From positions 1-14,067 of the forward strand of contig DAAJ01000113.1 in NCBI GenBank assembly GCA_001701115.1: DNA of 14,067 bases, in the 5' to 3' direction. Shown here piece after piece: positions 7,230 to 13,929 of the stretch (position 1 is its first letter; every line of letters starts with the position of its first letter). The notes under the pieces are model-generated. The model did no database searches. It saw only the letters and a program-made list of their open reading frames with translations, and had not been told where the DNA came from. This stretch comes from Bacteroidales bacterium GP2. Lineage in GTDB: Bacteria; Bacteroidota; Bacteroidia; Bacteroidales; Muribaculaceae. The translations under genes were made by a program, and so were the position numbers.

Positions 7230-7739
7230 ATGAGCAACATGAAAAAGAAGATTACTTTATCCGTGCTGCTTTGCCTACTGGTAGGATGCAGCAAACTGAC
7301 GGTAGACAATTCCGTAGTGACTAACTTTGACCTGAACCGGTTTTTAGGCAACTGGTATGAAATTGCACGTTTTGACCATAGCTTTGAACGGGGCATGGAG
7401 CAGACCAAGGCAACCTATGTACTTCGTAAAGATGGAAAGGTTGATGTGCTAAATACAGGTATTAAAGAAGGTAAATATTCCGAGGCAAAGGGAGTTGCAA
7501 AGCTTACTGACACACCTTCTCTGCTTCGCGTTTCATTCTGGGGACCATTTTATTCTGACTACCGCATCATGCTCCTTGACGATGACTATCAATACGCTCT
7601 TGTGGGAGGCGGCAGTGATGATTATTTGTGGATACTGTCACGAACTCCCCAGATTTCCAATGAAGTTAAAGATAAAATACTTGCTGAAGCCCAGAAACGA
7701 GGATATGATACAGATAAGCTAATCTGGGTGAAACAATAG
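7230..7739 (+). CDS. blc: Lipocalin-family outer-membrane lipoprotein (Blc-like)
   Basis: Small lipoprotein (169 aa from ATG 7230) of the bacterial lipocalin family, which bind fatty acids or lysophospholipids at the outer membrane. Signal peptide MKKKITLSVLLCLLVGC ends in a lipobox with Cys, followed by SKLT. The lipocalin signature GNWYEIARFDHSFERG is nearly canonical. Later strands include ATYVLRKDGKVDVLN, RVSFWGPFYSDYRIM and the Blc-type closing segment DYLWILSRTPQI, then a C-terminal helix EVKDKILAEAQKRGYD. Length fits Blc. The start is ATG 7230 (MSNMKKK) or ATG 7239 (MKKK); a GTG at 7188 would put extra residues before the signal peptide and is unlikely. Monocistronic: divergent from the CaCA operon and closed by the hairpin at 7803-7853. 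Confidence 0.92.
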   Translation: MSNMKKKITLSVLLCLLVGCSKLTVDNSVVTNFDLNRFLGNWYEIARFDHSFERGMEQTKATYVLRKDGKVDVLNTGIKEGKYSEAKGVAKLTDTPSLLRVSFWGPFYSDYRIMLLDDDYQYALVGGGSDDYLWILSRTPQISNEVKDKILAEAQKRGYDTDKLIWVKQ

Positions 7740-7802
7740 GCTTTTTCCAAGCATTTGGCGTGATTACGCGTGCTTTTCCAGACAACCTCATCCCGCTAAA
7801 AC

Positions 7803-7853
7803 TTAAAAATCAGCCATATAATGAAATAACTCATTTATATGGCTGATTTTTAA
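7803..7853. terminator. Bidirectional intrinsic terminator between lipocalin and DUF2795 genes
   Basis: Perfect 19-bp inverted repeat: arm 7803-7821 pairs with 7835-7853, with core CAGCCATAT / ATATGGCTG and A5 and T5 flanks on both sides, so each strand sees a hairpin followed by T residues. Three more pairs (TGA 7822-7824 with TCA 7831-7833) close the loop. It serves both convergent genes. Confidence 0.9.
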
Positions 7854-7877
7854 TTATTTTCCTTCAACTCTAAGGAT

Positions 7878-8099
7878 TCAATATTCCTCCTCGTTGAAGA
7901 AGAAGTCTTCTTTGCTAGGGTAGTCGGGCCAGATGTCTTCTATGCATTCATAGGTTTCCCCTTCATCTTCCATCTCCTGGAGGTTCTCAATCACTTCAAG
8001 GGGCGCGCCGGAGCGCATAGCGTAGTCAATCAGTTCTTCTTTGGTTGCGGGCCATGGTGCATCTTCAAGTTTTGATGCGAGTTCAAGTGTCCAGTACAT
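7878..8099 (-). CDS. DUF2795 domain-containing small acidic protein
   Basis: A 73-residue, strongly acidic protein. Residues 10-40 carry the DUF2795 pattern: PWPATKEELIDYAMRSGAPLE followed by VIENLQEME, where a short helix pair follows a P-x-T-K-x-E-L-I motif. The C-terminal third (IWPDYPSKEDFFFNEEEY) is Glu/Asp-rich. I recognise it as a small cytosolic protein widely kept in Bacteroidales. Its function is not known; no catalytic or metal motif and no membrane segment is visible. It has its own promoter (8163-8193), whose -33 end lies within the 3' end of the upstream adenosyltransferase gene. A terminator hairpin follows 25 bp after its stop, so it is probably monocistronic. Confidence 0.88.
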   Translation of the reverse strand: MYWTLELASKLEDAPWPATKEELIDYAMRSGAPLEVIENLQEMEDEGETYECIEDIWPDYPSKEDFFFNEEEY

Positions 8100-8162
8100 G
8101 TGTCTATATTTTTATTGATTTTGTAAGCGTTGTATGCTAAGCCGTTTTAGCTTAAAGCGGCG

Positions 8163-8193
8163 CAAAAGTAATAAATTATACTGTTCTAACAAT
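8163..8193 (-). promoter_or_regulatory. Promoter of the DUF2795 gene
   Basis: Minus strand: ATTG (8193-8190), 19-nt spacer, then TACTTTTG (8170-8163), a perfect TAnnTTTG -7 box at canonical spacing with a 3/4-matching -33. Transcription would begin near 8157, giving a leader of about 58 nt. The -33 element overlaps the last codons of the adenosyltransferase gene. Confidence 0.7.
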
Positions 8194-8740
8194 CCTTAGT
8201 CCAAAAAATTTCGTGTTGTCCGCAATTTATATTGTTAAATCTTGCAATTGCAAACAGCAGGTCGCTCAAACGGTTGATGTATATCAGGGTTTGGGGATGA
8301 ACAGGGATGTGCTGGCTCATTGCCACTATTAGGCGCTCGGCACGTCGGCATTCAGTGCGTGCAATGTGTGCCTGCGCTGCCGCCGGTGTGCCTGTAGGCA
8401 GGACGAAGCTGTGCAGCTGCGGAAGGTTGGAATCTATTGTGTCGATATAGTTTTCCAGGGTTGCGATGTCAGCGTCTCCCACAGGTGGAACCGGGCTGAG
8501 TTCTCCCGGTGTTGCAAGGGCGGTACCGATGTCAAACAGCCGGCATTGGATTGTGTGTAACATAGGTGTGATGAGCTCATCCTTGGAGGTCATGGCTCGG
8601 AGCATGCCTATGTGGGAGTTTAGGCTGTCAATGGTGCCGTATGCCTCGATTCGTGGAGATGCTTTGCTCTCCCGGGCACCTCCTACCAGAGATGTGGTGC
8701 CTTTGTCGCCTGTTGCGGTGTAGAGGTGACTTTTCTTCAT
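8186..8740 (-). CDS. pduO: PduO-type ATP:cob(I)alamin adenosyltransferase
   Basis: Makes adenosylcobalamin from cob(I)alamin and ATP in the cytosol (184 aa, all-helical trimer family of PduO/MMAB). Visible: the N-terminal ATP-binding segment YTATGDKGTTSLVGG (7-21), then RIEAYGTIDSLNSHIG, whose Asp/Asn lie in the active site. The C-terminal helix is ARTECRRAERLIVA, whose Arg and Glu belong to the family's second signature, followed by INRLSDLLFAIAR. The usual YTRTGD has Ala for Arg, a variable position. Gut Bacteroidales need coenzyme B12 for methylmalonyl-CoA mutase (family knowledge; that gene is not in the window). It lies 17 bp after the xre gene stop on the same strand, so the two form an operon. 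Confidence 0.93.
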   Translation of the reverse strand: MKKSHLYTATGDKGTTSLVGGARESKASPRIEAYGTIDSLNSHIGMLRAMTSKDELITPMLHTIQCRLFDIGTALATPGELSPVPPVGDADIATLENYIDTIDSNLPQLHSFVLPTGTPAAAQAHIARTECRRAERLIVAMSQHIPVHPQTLIYINRLSDLLFAIARFNNINCGQHEIFWTKDC

Positions 8741-8757
8741 GGTTATATCTAATGGTA

Positions 8758-8976
8758 TCAGTTGTTTAATTCAAGCCTTTTTATGTAGTCGGCAAAGAAG
8801 TTGCGGTGGAGCACCATGCTGATTTTAAAGAGAAGGTCTGTGTCAATGCTATCGCGGCGGAAAATCTTGTAGATGTTCGTGCGGTTGCAGTTGAGCTGAT
8901 CGGCGAGCCAAACAACGGAGCGCTCCTGCTTGCGGAGTTCTTCCTCTATTTTTTTTCCAATAATAATCTCGCTCAT
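8758..8976 (-). CDS. Small XRE-type helix-turn-helix regulator
   Basis: A 72-residue DNA-binding protein that is essentially a single HTH domain: residues 4-16 form helix 1 (IIIGKKIEEELRK). The HTH proper is SVVWLADQLNCNRTNIYKIF (about 20-39), followed by a helix with LLFKISMVLHRNFFADYI. There is no separate sensor domain. It sits first in a two-gene unit with the adenosyltransferase and is preceded by a long folded leader whose terminator-like hairpin ends 10 bp before its ATG (8974-8976). Control of pduO, or autoregulation, is the natural inference; the target is not shown by the sequence. Single-domain XRE proteins also occur in toxin-antitoxin modules, but no toxin gene is adjacent. Confidence 0.85.
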   Translation of the reverse strand: MSEIIIGKKIEEELRKQERSVVWLADQLNCNRTNIYKIFRRDSIDTDLLFKISMVLHRNFFADYIKRLELNN

Positions 8977-8986
8977 ACGGCATTTG

Positions 8987-9071
8987 AAAAGGCGGAACCG
9001 GAACGCACTTATCTCCTGCCTTAGGCACCGCCAAGCGCCTCGTCCTCAAAATAAATGCACCCGGTTCCGCC
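8987..9071 (-). terminator. Terminator-like hairpin just before xre, with a competing hairpin
   Basis: Minus strand: GGCGGAACCGG (9071-9061) pairs perfectly with CCGGTTCCGCC (9001-8991), followed by TTTT (8990-8987). Inside, GCATTTAT can pair with ATAAGTGC, and GGCGC with GTGCC. The 5' arm can instead form CCGCC/GGCGG (9082-9078 with 9071-9067); the two folds exclude each other. The T-run ends 10 bp before the xre ATG. Confidence 0.6.
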
Positions 9072-9262
9072 TATGCGGGCGGAGGGGAACTGCTTTATTC
9101 CTCGGGACGGTACAATATATTGGCGGTTTCCAGACGGGGGAATAAGAGCTTGTTAGCTCATAAAAATCTTATGCTCTATCCGAATGATGGGAATCTCTAT
9201 TCCGCCGGACTATAATAATTAATGTGTTAGGTTGGGGTATCAAGGAATTTGATTTCCTTGTG
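8987..9262 (-). ncRNA. Folded leader or separate small RNA ahead of xre-pduO
   Basis: The predicted transcript starts near 9262 (below the -7 box at 9267-9274). Its 5' end is a perfect hairpin CAAGGAA/TTCCTTG (9260-9241). An inner domain follows: GGCGG (9206-9202) with CCGCC (9126-9122), enclosing GGATAGAGC (9181-9173) with GCTCTTATTCC (9149-9139). The 3' end is a long hairpin, 9071-8991, with an 11-bp GGCGGAACCGG stem and U4. No protein frame in this 360-bp gap looks real. It does not show the B12-box of cobalamin riboswitches. Either an attenuating leader or an independent RNA of about 275 nt. Confidence 0.5.
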
Positions 9263-9266
9263 GTGG

Positions 9267-9274
9267 CAAAGATA
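9267..9274 (-). promoter_or_regulatory. -7 box of the xre-pduO transcript
   Basis: Minus-strand TATCTTTG matches TAnnTTTG exactly. No TTTG at the -33 distance (the sequence there is AAAAAGTCAAC). It lies about 65 bp downstream of the lrgB stop and sets a leader of about 285 nt before the xre ATG. Confidence 0.55.
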
Positions 9275-9337
9275 GAAAATAATTTTAATAGTGTTGACTT
9301 TTTCTCACAAAATATTTTTTCGCTCTTTTTAGCTTTT

Positions 9338-10033
9338 TCAGTAGCCGCATAAGCTGAGGATTGTCGGTGCGAGGAGGGCAGTGAAAAGTCCATTGATTGT
9401 CAGCCCGAGGGATGCCCATGCGCCGTAGCGGTGTCCACCGGTGTCAATTGCCGCGGAGGTGCCGAGGGCGTGGGCTGCTGTCCCCATCGAGAGTCCCTGT
9501 GCCATTGGGCTGTTTACCTTTGTCATGGACATTACTTTGAAGCCGGTCATGCCGCCGAATATGCCTACGCACACTACTACAGCTGCGGTGAGGGGTGGTA
9601 TTCCGCCTACGGCGGCGGTTACTTCCATTGCTATAGGTGTGGTCACTGACTTTGATGCGAGGCTGAGCACAACCTCGCGGGTTGCGCCAAGGAGGTCGGC
9701 AATGAGAACTACAGACACTATTCCTGCAACGCATCCGGCAAGTTCCGCAACAAGAATGGGGAGGAGCTGTTTGCGGATTGTCGACAGTTGCCTGTAAAGC
9801 GGCACCCCGAGCGCTACAACCGCCGGTTTAAGCCAGAATTCAACATAGCCTCCGCCACGGGTGTATGTTTCATAAGGTATGCCGCAACAGTATAGAAAGG
9901 TAATCAGTATTGTCACTGACACGAGGATAGGGTTGAGCAGTGCAATACCCGTGCGGACAAAGAGCCATCGCGCGGCAATGAATACCACAAACGTGAGGGC
10001 AAGCAGGAAATAGCTATTTTCGAGGAACTCCAT
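9338..10033 (-). CDS. lrgB: LrgB/CidB-family membrane protein
   Basis: Inner-membrane protein (231 aa, about seven hydrophobic segments) of the LrgB family, partner of LrgA. Signature segments: NPILVSVTILITFLYCCGIPY near the N-terminus, WLKPAVVALGVPLYRQ, the conserved core LASKSVTTPIAMEVTAAVGG then IPPLTAAVVVCVGIFGG, and GTAAHALGTSAAID near the C-terminus. The family was first described as holin/antiholin-like, affecting murein hydrolase activity. Bacillus and Streptococcus LrgAB-type pairs also facilitate pyruvate transport, and plant PLGG1 moves glycolate/glycerate; the substrate here is not shown. The start overlaps the lrgA 3' end by 20 bp, indicating translational coupling. No terminator hairpin is seen after the stop. 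Confidence 0.93.
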   Translation of the reverse strand: MEFLENSYFLLALTFVVFIAARWLFVRTGIALLNPILVSVTILITFLYCCGIPYETYTRGGGYVEFWLKPAVVALGVPLYRQLSTIRKQLLPILVAELAGCVAGIVSVVLIADLLGATREVVLSLASKSVTTPIAMEVTAAVGGIPPLTAAVVVCVGIFGGMTGFKVMSMTKVNSPMAQGLSMGTAAHALGTSAAIDTGGHRYGAWASLGLTINGLFTALLAPTILSLCGY

Positions 10034-10379
10034 GGCGGTTGAAATATTTACGTGACAGCTGGTGCAGGTGCCCGGTTATGGCAAGGACTATCACGGTGCT
10101 TGCCGCAGATGCAACGACTATCGGCAGCCATTGGTCGGCTATGAGGTCAAAATATCCCATGAGCGCCACCCCGGCAGGCACAAAGAAAAAACCGAGGTTT
10201 TTAACAAGGAAATCAGCCGCACCCTCAACATGCGGGAGTTTGATGATTCTTAGGCAGAGGCACAGGGTGAGCAGGAGCATGCCTATTATGCTGGAGGGCA
10301 CGGAAGTGCCGGTTGCCCACACAACGAGCTCTCCAATAGCAAGAAAAGCAAATATCACTGCAAGTTGCACTATAGCCAT
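10014..10379 (-). CDS. lrgA: LrgA/CidA-family membrane protein
   Basis: Small holin-like membrane protein (121 aa, four hydrophobic segments). Family marks: FLAIGELVVWATGTSVPSSIIGMLLL (GE...PGSIIG-type motif), then LPHVEGAADFLVKNLGFFFVPAGVALM and a final segment IVVASAASTVIVLAITGHL. It acts with LrgB, whose gene overlaps it by 20 bp. The frame is open to 10451, but ATG 10379 (MAIVQLAVIF) fits the family and lies downstream of a perfect -7 box at 10400-10407, while the longer start would lie upstream of that promoter. The predicted leader is only about 15 nt. It is divergent from pckA across a 319-bp gap. Confidence 0.92.
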   Translation of the reverse strand: MAIVQLAVIFAFLAIGELVVWATGTSVPSSIIGMLLLTLCLCLRIIKLPHVEGAADFLVKNLGFFFVPAGVALMGYFDLIADQWLPIVVASAASTVIVLAITGHLHQLSRKYFNRHGVPRK

Positions 10380-10399
10380 GGCGGATGAATTTAGTTCTG

Positions 10400-10407
10400 C
10401 AAAAGTA
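10400..10407 (-). promoter_or_regulatory. -7 box of the lrgAB operon
   Basis: Minus-strand TACTTTTG matches TAnnTTTG exactly, placing the transcript start near 10394, 15 nt before the lrgA ATG. No clear -33 TTTG. It decides the lrgA start against the longer frame from 10451. Confidence 0.6.
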
Positions 10408-10587
10408 CATATAAACTCCCTCCTTGCGCCACCCAGTCCTACATTTAACATACTTTCATCTCATTTTCACACTTCTTTCCCTGCGCCGTATGTTTATCTG
10501 GAGAAATGATATTGAAGGGGAAAACTTAAAAATATTTAATACGGAAAAATTTCTTTATTTAGATGCGCATACCCGTAAAAAAGTTTT

Positions 10588-10630
10588 TACCTTTGCATTT
10601 GGTTAAGAAGAGTACTGCGGACCTGCCGCA
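10588..10630 (+). promoter_or_regulatory. pckA promoter (-7 box) and 5' leader hairpin
   Basis: TACCTTTG (10588-10595) matches TAnnTTTG exactly. The start would be near 10601, giving a leader of about 98 nt to the ATG at 10699. A small hairpin TGCGG-ACCTG-CCGCA (10616-10630) lies at the leader's 5' end, which could stabilise the mRNA. No exact -33 TTTG. The rest of the 10380-10698 gap is AT-rich with no gene. Confidence 0.6.
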
Positions 10631-10698
10631 ACGCCTGCTTATCCGAGAGTTAGACACATTAATTATTTAACCATTTATATTTTCAAGTTTATACAACA

Positions 10699-12297
10699 AT
10701 GAGTACTATCGATTTATCTCAGTACGGAATCACCGGCGCTAAGGTGATTCACAATCCCAGCTGGGATCAGCTCTTCATTGACGAGACCAACACTGAGCTC
10801 ACCGGCTACGAAAAAGGTCAGAACACCGAGCTCGGCGCAGTAAACGTTATGACTGGCGTTTACACCGGTCGCTCACCCAAAGACAAGTTCTTTGTTAAAG
10901 ACGATACCTCTAAGGACACTATCTGGTGGACAACTGACGAATATAAGAACGATAACAAGCCTATCACTCCCGCTACCTGGGATGCCCTCAAGGCTATCGC
11001 AGACAAGGAGCTCAGCGACAAGACCCTTTATGTTGTTGATGCATTCTGCGGAACAAACCCTGACACCCGTCTTGCTGTTCGTTTCGTAATGGAAGTTGCA
11101 TGGCAGGCACACTTCGTTACCAACATGTTTATCCGTCCCACCGAGGAGGAACTCAAGGACTTCAAGCCCGACTTCGTTGTGCTCAACGCATCAAAGGCAA
11201 AAGTTGAAAACTGGAAAGAACTCGGCATCAACTCTGAGACTTGCGTAGCATTCAACCTCACAGAGCGCATGCAGCTCATCATCAACACCTGGTATGGCGG
11301 CGAGATGAAGAAAGGCATGTTCTCTATCATGAACTACTACAACCCCCAGCGCGGCATCGCTTCAATGCACTGCTCTGCAAACACCGATATGGAAGGTGAA
11401 AACACAGCTATCTTCTTCGGTCTTTCAGGCACAGGTAAAACCACCCTTTCTACTGACCCGAAACGTCTCCTTATCGGTGATGACGAACACGGTTGGGATG
11501 ACAACGGCGTGTTCAACTACGAAGGCGGTTGCTATGCTAAGGTTATCAACCTCGACAAAGAGAGCGAGCCCGATATCTACAACGCTATCACTCGTGATGC
11601 ACTTCTCGAAAACGTAACTGTTGACGAAAACGGCAAAATCGATTTCAGCGACAAGAGCGTTACCGAAAATACCCGCGTAAGCTATCCTATCGACCACATC
11701 AAGAATATCGTTAAGCCCAGCCGTGGACCTGCTGCTAAAAACGTTATCTTCCTCAGCGCTGACGCATTCGGTGTTCTTCCTCCCGTGTCAATCCTTACTC
11801 CGGATCAGACCAAGTACTACTTCCTGAGCGGATTCACCTCAAAGCTCGCTGGTACAGAGCGTGGCATCACAGAGCCCACTCCCACTTTCTCAGCTTGCTT
11901 CGGAGCAGCATTCCTTTCACTCCACCCCACCAAATATGCTGAAGAACTCGTTAAACGTATGGAAAAGAGCGGTGCTAAGGCATATCTCGTGAACACTGGC
12001 TGGAACGGAACAGGCAAGCGTATCTCTATCAAAGATACCCGTGGCATCATCGACGCTATCCTTGACGGCGCAATCCTCAACGCTCCCACCAAGCAGCTTC
12101 CCATCTTTGATTTCACTATCCCCACCGAACTCCCCGGTGTTGATCCCAAAATCCTTGATCCCCGCGACACCTATGCTAACCCCGAAGAGTGGACAGCAAA
12201 GGCTACCAAGCTCGCAGAAATGTTCATCAACAACTTCAAGAAATTTGAGAACAACCCCGCAGGTAAGGCTCTTGTTGCAGCTGGTCCCCAGCTTTAA
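10699..12297 (+). CDS. pckA: Phosphoenolpyruvate carboxykinase (ATP)
   Basis: Interconverts oxaloacetate + ATP and phosphoenolpyruvate + CO2 + ADP in the cytosol (EC 4.1.1.49; 532 aa, normal length). In gut Bacteroidales it often runs in the carboxylating direction, feeding the succinate/propionate branch (family knowledge). Visible: GRSPKDKF with substrate Arg58, the kinase-1a P-loop GLSGTGKT (241-248, Lys247), the kinase-2 metal site GDDEHGW (260-266), and C-terminal NTGWNGTGKRISIKDTR adenine-site region. This is the ATP-type, not the GTP-type, enzyme. Codon use is strikingly biased (frequent C-ending codons such as CTC, ATC, AAC) compared with neighbours, as expected for a highly expressed gene. 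It has its own promoter and a strong terminator, so it is monocistronic. Confidence 0.98.
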   Translation: MSTIDLSQYGITGAKVIHNPSWDQLFIDETNTELTGYEKGQNTELGAVNVMTGVYTGRSPKDKFFVKDDTSKDTIWWTTDEYKNDNKPITPATWDALKAIADKELSDKTLYVVDAFCGTNPDTRLAVRFVMEVAWQAHFVTNMFIRPTEEELKDFKPDFVVLNASKAKVENWKELGINSETCVAFNLTERMQLIINTWYGGEMKKGMFSIMNYYNPQRGIASMHCSANTDMEGENTAIFFGLSGTGKTTLSTDPKRLLIGDDEHGWDDNGVFNYEGGCYAKVINLDKESEPDIYNAITRDALLENVTVDENGKIDFSDKSVTENTRVSYPIDHIKNIVKPSRGPAAKNVIFLSADAFGVLPPVSILTPDQTKYYFLSGFTSKLAGTERGITEPTPTFSACFGAAFLSLHPTKYAEELVKRMEKSGAKAYLVNTGWNGTGKRISIKDTRGIIDAILDGAILNAPTKQLPIFDFTIPTELPGVDPKILDPRDTYANPEEWTAKATKLAEMFINNFKKFENNPAGKALVAAGPQL

Positions 12298-12327
12298 TTA
12301 GAGTAATCAAGACTTTATAAATACTTT

Positions 12328-12362
12328 AAGGTGCCCTGAAGATTGCTTCGGGGCACCTTTCT
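12328..12362 (+). terminator. Intrinsic terminator of pckA
   Basis: AAGGTGCCC (12328-12336) pairs with GGGCACCTT (12351-12359), with an inner GAAG/CTTC extension (12338-12341 with 12346-12349) and TTT at the end. It starts 31 bp after the pckA stop. Confidence 0.9.
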
Positions 12363-12444
12363 ATCTTATAATAGGAAGTTGGTGTGTTCAACCATCGCCG
12401 GGTTCAACGCGTTAGATATGTAGGAAACAATAAAAGCAATAGAT

Positions 12445-13008
12445 ATGGAGAACAATGCCACAAAAGAATTAGTAGAGAAGTTTGAAGAAAAAGTGAGGAA
12501 AGACCTTATAGAGTTCCTCCAGAAAAAAGAGGCTCTTGACTCCCATGTGCCGGAATGCCCGGATGTTGAAGAGCGCTGGGGCGAGATAGCGCGTGCATAT
12601 CTTCCTGACGGTGCGAAAGAATTTCAGGACTATCCCGTCGTGTCGCTGGGGTGGATGATGCTGATAGGTATGGCGATGGCATTCTATTGGGATACGGACT
12701 GGGAGAAATATTCCACGAAGAAAGACATATACCAGAGCCTACGCGATATGAAAGGCTATGACAATATGGATGAAGCCATTGTCACAGATGTGCTTTCATA
12801 CCAGGGCGAGGAGGCAGAAAAGATAACCGAACTCGTTGCAGAATGTGCATCAAGGGTATTCAGCATATTGAACCATGAGCATGTTGAAGCAGGAACAGAA
12901 GCGGCGCTTGGTTGCTATATCGCAGCACTTCATCAACTGTATCTTGCCGGCATGGCTATGGAGTTGAATGCTTTGGGCTACCACATGACCCCGTTGCAGA
13001 ATGCCTGA
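12445..13008 (+). CDS. Conserved Bacteroidales protein of unknown function
   Basis: 187-residue predicted soluble, mostly helical protein. The N-terminus is a charged helix (ATKELVEKFEEKVRKDLIEFLQKKEAL, about 5-31). A conserved-looking middle follows: ECPDVEERWGEIARAYLPDGAKEF and the Trp/Met-rich YPVVSLGWMMLIGMAMAFYWDTDWEKYS (about 63-90). The C-terminal half is rich in Cys, His and Glu: AECASRVFSILNHEHVEAGTEAALGCYIAALHQLYLAGMAMEL. Similar proteins are familiar from Bacteroides and relatives, annotated as hypothetical. The clustered His and Glu residues could bind a metal, but this is speculation; there is no signal peptide. ATG 12445 is the obvious start. No TAnnTTTG box was found in the 80 bp between the pckA terminator and the ATG. 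It is convergent with the CDF gene, 11 bp between stops. Confidence 0.8.
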   Translation: MENNATKELVEKFEEKVRKDLIEFLQKKEALDSHVPECPDVEERWGEIARAYLPDGAKEFQDYPVVSLGWMMLIGMAMAFYWDTDWEKYSTKKDIYQSLRDMKGYDNMDEAIVTDVLSYQGEEAEKITELVAECASRVFSILNHEHVEAGTEAALGCYIAALHQLYLAGMAMELNALGYHMTPLQNA

Positions 13009-13019
13009 GGCAAACCCCG

Positions 13020-13922
13020 TCAGGACTGCCTGGCTTCGTGTGTAGGCTCCATGTGGATATTGATGAAGCAATCCTTGCCAAATCGTTGGTGTATAGCCCT
13101 TTCTGCATCAGATGCATAATTATGCGCTTCCTCTAAGGAAATATTTCCCGGCATTTGGGCGTGCAAATCAATAGCGATTGTGTTGCCAATCCTGCGGGTT
13201 CGCAACTTATGTATTGTGTCTATTCCTTTAACGCCAAGCACAAGGCGCTCAATCTCCTTTTCCTGCTCCTCGGGGAGGGAGCGCTCCAGAAGTTCCTCAA
13301 CTGCCGGTTTTACAATATCGTATCCGCTCTTAACAATAAAGAAGCTCACTACAATTGCAGCAATCGGGTCGAGTATGCGCCAGCGGTCACCTAAAAACAT
13401 TGCACCCGCAATGCCTATGAGTGTGCCGCCTGAAGATATTGCGTCGCTTCGATGATGCCACGCATTAGCCACAACCGCAGGTGAATTGAGGCTTTTGCCC
13501 TTTGCTAACGTGAAACGGTATAACCATTCTTTTGACAAGATTGATGCTACGGCAACAATCAATGCAATCATTGTCGGTCGGGGGAGAGCCTCGCCATGCA
13601 GGCTCCTGATAACCAACTGCACTCCATTCACGCACAAGGCTACGCCCGCTCCCATTAGAATCACACCAATAATCATGGTGGCAAGTGTCTCGAATTTGCC
13701 ATGACCATAATCATGGCTTTTGTCACGAGGCTTTGCCGCAATTTTTACGAATGCGAGCACAATAACATCTGTAACGAAATCAGAAAGTGAGTGGACAGCA
13801 TCGGCAACCATGGCAGAGCTGCGCCCGACAAAGCCGGCAATGAATTTGAGCACTATAAGGATTGCGTTGACAAGACTGCCGATGAGGGTAACTTTATATA
13901 TATCTTTTTCTCTTTTCTTCAT
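13020..13922 (-). CDS. Cation diffusion facilitator (CDF) divalent metal exporter
   Basis: Inner-membrane metal/H+ antiporter (300 aa) of the CDF family: six TM segments, then a cytosolic dimerisation domain. Metal-site motifs: TM2 D41-A-V-H44-S-L-S-D48 (H-x-x-x-D) and TM5 H156-H157-R-S-D160 (H-x-x-x-D); the DYGHGKFE loop (71-78) is typical of the FieF/MMT-like group. The C-terminal domain (about 213-295) has the ferredoxin-like pattern VKGIDTIHKLRTRRIGNTIAIDLHAQM ... FINIHMEP with surface His residues. His-containing sites in both TM2 and TM5 point to Zn2+ as the likeliest substrate, but Fe2+, Co2+ or Mn2+ cannot be excluded. The promoter sits directly against the ATG, so the mRNA is probably leaderless or nearly so. 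Confidence 0.93.
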   Translation of the reverse strand: MKKREKDIYKVTLIGSLVNAILIVLKFIAGFVGRSSAMVADAVHSLSDFVTDVIVLAFVKIAAKPRDKSHDYGHGKFETLATMIIGVILMGAGVALCVNGVQLVIRSLHGEALPRPTMIALIVAVASILSKEWLYRFTLAKGKSLNSPAVVANAWHHRSDAISSGGTLIGIAGAMFLGDRWRILDPIAAIVVSFFIVKSGYDIVKPAVEELLERSLPEEQEKEIERLVLGVKGIDTIHKLRTRRIGNTIAIDLHAQMPGNISLEEAHNYASDAERAIHQRFGKDCFINIHMEPTHEARQS

Positions 13923-13929
13923 AATTTTG

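Noticed and set aside
8987..9262. Canonical cobalamin riboswitch, 6S or SRP RNA for the xre-pduO leader
   Set aside because: No B12-box, no GGAAG-AGCAGC SRP loop, and I could not lay out the 6S closing-stem/bubble/stem pattern. A covariance-model search would decide.
10380..10451. Longer lrgA start
   Set aside because: It precedes the perfect -7 box at 10400-10407, and the added residues are not LrgA-like.
10039..10509. 156-codon plus-strand frame opposite lrgA
   Set aside because: The minus strand carries lrgA with family motifs and a promoter; the plus-frame product looks random.
12386..12408. Direct repeat GTTCAAC (12386-12392, 12402-12408) and palindrome AACGCGTT as an operator
   Set aside because: Short elements expected by chance; no promoter was found beside them to give them meaning.
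13004..13024. Hairpin CCTGA/TCAGG between the convergent genes as a terminator
   Set aside because: Only 5 bp, with no T-run on either strand.
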